64,000 bases of DNA from Rhodovulum marinum (GTDB taxonomy: Bacteria > Pseudomonadota > Alphaproteobacteria > Rhodobacterales > Rhodobacteraceae): contig NZ_SLXP01000002.1 of NCBI RefSeq assembly GCF_004343075.1, positions 434,001 to 498,000 of the forward strand. Direction: 5' to 3'. Below the pieces are notes generated by a model, which searched no databases, was not told where the DNA came from, and worked only from the letters and a program-made list of their open reading frames with translations. The translations under genes were made by a program, and so were the position numbers. The first letter of the stretch is position 1. Every line of letters starts with the position of its first letter. Below are positions 59,584 to 64,000 of this stretch, piece by piece.

Positions 59584-60951
59584 ATGAGCGCCATGGACGA
59601 CATCGCCGCCATGCTGGGCCCGCGCCTGTCGCGCGGCGCCTCGGTGTGCGAGCAGCACGGCCGCAGCGAGGCGCATTACGCACTGGCACCCCCCGACGCG
59701 GTGGCCTTTCCCGAAACGCCCGAGGAGGTGGCGGCGATCGTGCGGGCCTGCGCCGCCGATGGCACGCCGGTCACCGCCTATGGCACGGGCACCTCGCTGG
59801 AGGGGCAGCACCTGGCCATCCGGGGGGGCATCAGCCTGGACCTGTCGCGGATGGACCGGGTTCTGGCGGTCAATGCCGAGGATCTGAACGCGGTGGTCCA
59901 GCCCGGCGTGACGCGCACACGGCTGAATGAGGAACTGCGCGCGACGGGGCTGTTCTTTCCGGTCGATCCGGGCGCCGACGCCTCGCTGGGGGGGATGGCC
60001 GCGACGCGGGCCAGCGGCACGACCGCCGTGCGCTATGGCACGATGCGCGAGAACGTGCTGGCGTTGCAGGCGGTGATGGCGGACGGGTCGATCATTCGCA
60101 CCGGCAGCCAGGCACGCAAATCCTCCGCGGGCTACGACCTGACGCATCTGCTGGTGGGCAGCGAGGGCACGCTGGGCATCCTGACCGAACTGACACTGCG
60201 CCTGCACCCGTTGCCCGAGGCGGTGGCCGCGGCGACCTGCCGGTTTCCGACCGTGGCGGATGCCGTGAATTGCGTGATCCTGGTGATCCAGTCGGCCATC
60301 CCGATGGCCCGGATCGAACTGGTGGACGAGATGATGGTGCGCGGCTTCAACCTGCATTCCGGCACCGACCTGCCAGAGAAACCGCATCTTTTCCTGGAAT
60401 TCCACGGCGCGCCCACGGCCGTGGCCGAGCAGGCCGCCGCCTTCCGCGAGATCGCGGCCGAGTTCGGCGTCGCGGGCTGGCAGGACGCCACCACGACCGA
60501 GGCGCGCAGCGCGCTGTGGGCGATGCGGCACAACGCCCATTACGCCACCGGCGCGCTGGAGCCGGGCAAGCGGACGCTGGCCACCGATGTCTGCGTGCCG
60601 ATCTCCACGCTGGCCGAGGCGGTGGTCGAGGCGCAGGACCTGGCCCGCACCATGGGCCTGACCAGCGCCATCGTGGGCCATGTCGGCGACGGGAATTTCC
60701 ATTGCGGCGTGCGGGTGAACCCCGAGGACGCGGCGGAAATGGCCCGGGTGCTGGATTTCTCGGGGCGTCTGGCCGAAACCGCCCTGCGGCTGGGCGGCAC
60801 GGTGACGGGCGAGCACGGGATCGGGCTGGGCAAGCAGAAATACATGGCCGCCGAACACGGGCCCGCGCTGGCCTGGATGCGGGCGATCAAGGCAGCCTGG
60901 GACCCGGCGAACATCCTGAACCCCGGCAAGATGCTGCCGCCCGAAAGCTGA
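59584..60951 (+). CDS. FAD-binding oxidase, D-lactate/glycolate dehydrogenase type
   Basis: The 455-residue flavoprotein has the PCMH FAD-binding domain (VTAYGTGTSLEGQHLAIRGG, FPVDPGADASLGGMAATRAS, SSAGYDLTHLLVGSEGTLGI) and the FAD-linked oxidase C-terminal domain with GHVGDGNFHCGVRVNP and GTVTGEHGIGLGKQKYM. It oxidises a 2-hydroxy acid such as D-lactate, D-2-hydroxyglutarate or glycolate. GAGGAG lies 6 nt before ATG 59584. The hydroxyacid reductase at 61960 and KDG-type kinase next door suggest a 2-keto/2-hydroxy acid catabolic neighbourhood. Confidence 0.92.
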   Translation: MSAMDDIAAMLGPRLSRGASVCEQHGRSEAHYALAPPDAVAFPETPEEVAAIVRACAADGTPVTAYGTGTSLEGQHLAIRGGISLDLSRMDRVLAVNAEDLNAVVQPGVTRTRLNEELRATGLFFPVDPGADASLGGMAATRASGTTAVRYGTMRENVLALQAVMADGSIIRTGSQARKSSAGYDLTHLLVGSEGTLGILTELTLRLHPLPEAVAAATCRFPTVADAVNCVILVIQSAIPMARIELVDEMMVRGFNLHSGTDLPEKPHLFLEFHGAPTAVAEQAAAFREIAAEFGVAGWQDATTTEARSALWAMRHNAHYATGALEPGKRTLATDVCVPISTLAEAVVEAQDLARTMGLTSAIVGHVGDGNFHCGVRVNPEDAAEMARVLDFSGRLAETALRLGGTVTGEHGIGLGKQKYMAAEHGPALAWMRAIKAAWDPANILNPGKMLPPES

Positions 60952-61011
60952 CGGAGGCCCCATGGCGCCCGCCCCCATCGCCACCGGCCCCATCCCGCCG
61001 CGGGGCCTGTC

Positions 61012-61932
61012 GTGAGTTCGGTCCTGGCGCTGGGCGAATGCATGGTGGAACTGGCCCCGACGGGCGGGGGGCTTTACCGGCGTGGCTTTGCGGGGGACAC
61101 GTTCAACACCGCCTGGTACGCGCGCCGCCTTTTGCCGGCGGACTGGTCGGTGGCCTATGCAAGTTGCGTGGGCACCGACGCGGTCTCCCGCGAGATGGTG
61201 GATTTCATGGCGGCAGAGGGGATCGACACCGCGCCGATCCGCCGGCTGCCCGACCGCACCGTGGGGCTTTACATGATTGCGCTGGCCGGGGGCGAGCGCA
61301 GCTTTTCCTATTGGCGCGGGCAATCCGCGGCGCGCGCCTTGGCCGACGATCCCGATTGGCTGGACGCGGCCCTTTCGGGGCGGAATTTTATCCATTTTTC
61401 AGGAATATCGCTGGCGATCCTCAGGCCGGACAGCCGGGAACGGCTGTGCGACGCGCTGGCCTGCGCCCGGGCGGCGGGGGCGCGGGTTGTGTTCGATACG
61501 AACCTGCGCCCGCGGCTGTGGGAGGATGAGGACGCGATGCGCGCGGGGCTGACCCTGGGCGCGTCGGTCGCCGATATCGTGCTGCCGTCCTTCGACGAGG
61601 AAACGGCGCTGTTCGGCGATGCGGACCCGGCCGCGACGATCGCGCGCTATGGTGGCCTTGGCGCGGGGCTGGTGGCGGTCAAGCAGGGGGCGGGGCCGGT
61701 GGTGCTTTGGCAGGCGGGCGGGGGCGCGACCACGCTGACGCCCGCGCCCGTGCCGCGCGTCGTGGACACGACCGCCGCGGGCGACAGCTTTGCCGCCGGG
61801 CTGATCGCGGGGCTGGCGCAGGCACAATCGCCGCGCGAGGCGGCCGCGGCGGCGATGGCGCTGGCCGGGCGGGTGATCCGGGCGCCCGGCGCGCTGGTGC
61901 GGGGGGCGATCGAGGGCGGCGCGGCGCGGTGA
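61012..61932 (+). CDS. PfkB-family sugar kinase, 2-dehydro-3-deoxygluconokinase-like
   Basis: The 306-residue kinase has LALGECMVELAP, then GGLYRRGFAGDTFNTAWYAR, the KDG-kinase type ERSFSYWRGQSAAR, and the catalytic PfkB motif DTTAAGDSFAAGLIAGLA. It probably phosphorylates 2-keto-3-deoxygluconate. GTG at 61012 is the start; no strong ribosome site precedes it. It is co-directional with the FAD oxidase 60 bp upstream and convergent with the hydroxyacid dehydrogenase. Confidence 0.9.
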   Translation: MSSVLALGECMVELAPTGGGLYRRGFAGDTFNTAWYARRLLPADWSVAYASCVGTDAVSREMVDFMAAEGIDTAPIRRLPDRTVGLYMIALAGGERSFSYWRGQSAARALADDPDWLDAALSGRNFIHFSGISLAILRPDSRERLCDALACARAAGARVVFDTNLRPRLWEDEDAMRAGLTLGASVADIVLPSFDEETALFGDADPAATIARYGGLGAGLVAVKQGAGPVVLWQAGGGATTLTPAPVPRVVDTTAAGDSFAAGLIAGLAQAQSPREAAAAAMALAGRVIRAPGALVRGAIEGGAAR

Positions 61933-61959
61933 CGATCGCCCCGCTTGCCGCGCCCGCCC

Positions 61960-62901
61960 CTAGACGACCGGGGTCGGCAGCGGGCGACCGGCGTGAAAGG
62001 CGGCGATGTTGTCGCGCTGCAGCCTGGCCATCGCGGCCCGCGTCGCATGGGTGGCCGAGCCCTGGTGGGGTTGCAGCAGCACGTTCGACAAGGCATGAAA
62101 CCGCGGGTCGATATCGGGTTCGTTGCGGAAAACGTCCAGCGCCGCCCCGCCCAGCCGCCCCGTTTCCAGCGCGTCCAGCAGCGCCGTCTCGTCGACGCAA
62201 CTGCCGCGCGCGATGTTGACCAACACGCCCGCCGGGCCCAGCGCCTCGATCACCGCGGCCGAGACATACCCCGCCGTCTCGGGGCCACCGACCAGCGCCA
62301 CGACCAGGAAATCCACCCCGCGCGCCAGTTCCACCGGGTCGGCATGAAAGGCCCAGCCCGGCGTCTGTTTCGGGGCACGGGAATGATAGTGGATCTCCAT
62401 GCCGAAGGCCGCCAGCCGGGTCGCGATGGCCCGCCCGATCCGGCCCAGCCCCAGGATACCGGCCCGCGCCCCGCCGATCTTGCGCTGCAGCGGCCAGGCC
62501 CCGCCCCCGGCCCAACCGCCCGAGCGCACGAACCGGTCGGCCGCGACCAGGCCACGCGCCTGCGTCAGCAACATCGCCACCGCCAGGTCGGCCACGTCAT
62601 CGGTCAGCACCCCCGGCGTGTTGGTCACGGCCACGCCGCGGGCCCGCGCCGCGGCCAGGTCGATCGCGTCATACCCGACGCCGTAATTCGCCACGATCCC
62701 CAGCCTGGGCAACAGGTCCATCTGGGCCGCGCCGAACCGGGCCTGCCCGCTATAGGCCACGGCGGTGACGGCGGCACGCGTGGCCTGGTCCAGCCCGCCC
62801 AGCAGGTCCGGCCCCGCGACATGCGCCGCCCCCAGTTCATCGCGCAGCGCGGCCAGGTCGTCCGCGTCATAGGCCCCGATCGCCAGTGTCGTCCCCGTCA
62901 T
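61960..62901 (-). CDS. D-isomer-specific 2-hydroxyacid dehydrogenase
   Basis: The 313-residue enzyme has the Rossmann motif ILGLGRIGRAIATRLAAFGM, NIARGSCVDETALLDALETG with the substrate-binding Arg, and PHQGSATHATRAAM with the catalytic His. It fits glyoxylate/hydroxypyruvate reductase or phosphoglycerate-dehydrogenase-like enzymes. It converges with the kinase gene, 28 bp apart. Confidence 0.93.
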   Translation of the reverse strand: MTGTTLAIGAYDADDLAALRDELGAAHVAGPDLLGGLDQATRAAVTAVAYSGQARFGAAQMDLLPRLGIVANYGVGYDAIDLAAARARGVAVTNTPGVLTDDVADLAVAMLLTQARGLVAADRFVRSGGWAGGGAWPLQRKIGGARAGILGLGRIGRAIATRLAAFGMEIHYHSRAPKQTPGWAFHADPVELARGVDFLVVALVGGPETAGYVSAAVIEALGPAGVLVNIARGSCVDETALLDALETGRLGGAALDVFRNEPDIDPRFHALSNVLLQPHQGSATHATRAAMARLQRDNIAAFHAGRPLPTPVV

Positions 62902-63302
62902 CGCGATGGCTTCCCGTTCCTGCAGGGCCGCCGGCCCCGGTTGCCGCCCCGTTCTGCCCCATGGCGCGGCGCGAGAAAAGGTCGCATCCCCGGCTCGTCG
63001 CCGGCCCGGAAAAACGGCGCAAACCCAAGCCTGTAAGCAGGTTTCCGCCGATCAGCCACAGGTTTAGCGGCCAAACTCCGCACTTCTCCTCAAAGAGAGA
63101 TTGCAGCCGCCGAAAGATACACCAAATTCCGCTCACGGAATGCCGCGGAGCGGCGTGATTCTGCCGTGCAGCATGACGGAATCACGACACACCGGGACAA
63201 ACCGCTTTTCTCGTGGCAACCAATAGATGCGAGCTGCTGCGCAAGGGGCGCCCCATGAAGCCAGGCTTTTCGACTACCGGGCACGGGTCCGGCAGGTCTT
63301 TC
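62902..63302. promoter_or_regulatory. Divergent regulatory region with inverted repeats
   Basis: About 400 bp without a supported gene between the hydroxyacid dehydrogenase and the glucan gene. It holds ATTCCG-N4-CGGAAT near 63126-63141 and GTGATTC (63155-63161) facing GAATCAC (63179-63185), a 31-bp interrupted dyad. These could be operators or RNA stems. The region is lower in GC after about 63060 and probably carries the promoter of the next gene. Confidence 0.45.
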
Positions 63303-64000
63303 ATGACACGACGCCAGACGCTGGCCGCGCTGGCCGGCACGGCCGCGGCCGCCGCGCTGTTGCCGCCGATTGCGGCGGCGCAGCAGGCCGAACCGATGGC
63401 GATGCCCCCCGCACCGTTCTCGTTCGACGCGCTCGCCGAGCGGATGCGCGCGCTGGCCGCCACGCCCTACCGCAGCCCGCCCGAACCCGAAGGCGTGATC
63501 GCCGGGCTGGATTACGACGCCTATCGCCGGATCCGCTTTCGCCCCGACCATGCCCGCTGGTCCGGCACCGAGGCGGCGTTCCGGCTGCATGCCTTCCACC
63601 CCGGCTGGCTCTACAAGGCGCCGGTCACGCTGTACGAGGTGGTGGACGGGACCGAACGGCCGATGGCCTTCTCGGCCGAGGATTTCGAATATGACGGCGC
63701 GTTGGCCGACCGCGTGCCCGCGGGGCTGGCCCTGCCCACCGTCGCGGGGTTCCGGCTGCACGCGCCGCTGAACCGGGCCGACATCTTCGACGAGGTGGTG
63801 GTGTTCCTGGGCGCGTCCTATTTCCGGGCACTGGGCCGGGGCAATGTCTATGGCCTCAGCGCGCGGGGTCTTGCGATCAACACCGCGATCGGCAAGGGCG
63901 AGGAATTCCCCCGCTTCAGCGCGTTCTGGATCGAACGCCCCGCCCCGGGCGCCGACCACGTGACCCTGCATGCCGCACTGGAAAGCCCGTCTGCGACGGG
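63303..64000 (+). CDS. Periplasmic glucan biosynthesis protein OpgG/OpgD, 5' part cut by the window edge
   Basis: The frame is open to the window end (about 232 codons). It starts with a Tat signal (TRRQTLAALAGTAAAAALLP) and continues with FSFDALAERMRALAATPYRS, YDAYRRIRFRPDHARW, LYEVVDGTERPMAFSAEDFE and FDEVVVFLGASYFRALGRGN, the N-terminal part of MdoG/OpgG proteins that make osmoregulated periplasmic glucans. I chose ATG 63303 because the twin-arginine motif is directly behind it; ATG 63255 would add 16 residues. The Tat signal favours OpgD over OpgG (inference). Confidence 0.88.
   Translation, partial: MTRRQTLAALAGTAAAAALLPPIAAAQQAEPMAMPPAPFSFDALAERMRALAATPYRSPPEPEGVIAGLDYDAYRRIRFRPDHARWSGTEAAFRLHAFHPGWLYKAPVTLYEVVDGTERPMAFSAEDFEYDGALADRVPAGLALPTVAGFRLHAPLNRADIFDEVVVFLGASYFRALGRGNVYGLSARGLAINTAIGKGEEFPRFSAFWIERPAPGADHVTLHAALESPSAT

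Overview
The window is a GC-rich chromosomal segment of an alphaproteobacterium, most likely Rhodobacteraceae (Rhodobacter/Paracoccus/Roseobacter-like). This rests on very high GC, an alphaproteobacterial RpoH, a CarD regulator, a Suv3-like helicase beside an S4-domain gene and a 7Fe ferredoxin, a SPOR lipoprotein - D-Ala-D-Ala carboxypeptidase - tmk - holB - tatD series, and hisA/hisF/hisE. No rRNA, CRISPR array or replication origin was seen. About 63 intact genes, five gene remnants, two tRNAs (Ser-UGA, Tyr-GUA) and one intergenic repeat family at three loci are annotated.

Region 1 (1-12.2 kb) is a carbohydrate or polyol catabolic locus. On the minus strand lie a solute-binding protein, two permeases, a SorC-type regulator and an FGGY kinase. 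Diverging from a perfect 9-bp inverted repeat are the transporter ATPase, an AraM-type glycerol-1-phosphate dehydrogenase, a SIS-domain isomerase, an SDR, a HAD-IIA phosphatase and a second FGGY kinase. The kinase + HAD-IIA + AraM + transporter set recalls the Bacillus ara operon, but araA and araD are absent. A truncated aminotransferase precedes it.

Region 2 (12.2-13.7 kb) holds a GC-rich repeat and decayed phage and IS481 material. Region 3 (13.7-27 kb) is accessory: a universal stress protein, an AGCS symporter, a caspase-like peptidase with a small partner sharing its N-terminal domain, an acyl-CoA dehydrogenase/racemase pair, a terminator-flanked secreted peptide, an operon of a SARP/TPR regulator, a PAP2/haloperoxidase-type enzyme and a subtilase, and a kinase followed by a TIM-barrel/methylglyoxal-synthase fusion. 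It ends in a scrapyard (aldo/keto reductase tail, ATPase tail) beside tRNA-Ser.

Region 4 (28-47.3 kb) is mostly core: envelope maintenance, dTMP kinase, DNA polymerase III delta', TatD, RpoH, RluD, histidine biosynthesis, RlmB, tRNA-Tyr, a DapA-family aldolase and MetY. Region 5 (47.3-64 kb) has a 947-residue Pro/Ala-rich membrane protein, CarD, ferredoxin, S4 protein, Suv3-like helicase, SCP2 protein, a hydrolase, the MBL exonuclease/ATP-dependent ligase repair pair, an FAD oxidase, a KDG-kinase-like enzyme, a hydroxyacid dehydrogenase and the start of a periplasmic-glucan gene running off the edge.

The best candidates for something undescribed are the caspase-like peptidase/partner pair, the subtilase/haloperoxidase/SARP operon, the TIM-barrel/methylglyoxal-synthase fusion and the AraM/SIS polyol pathway. 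All functional statements are read from sequence motifs and family knowledge; no database search was run.
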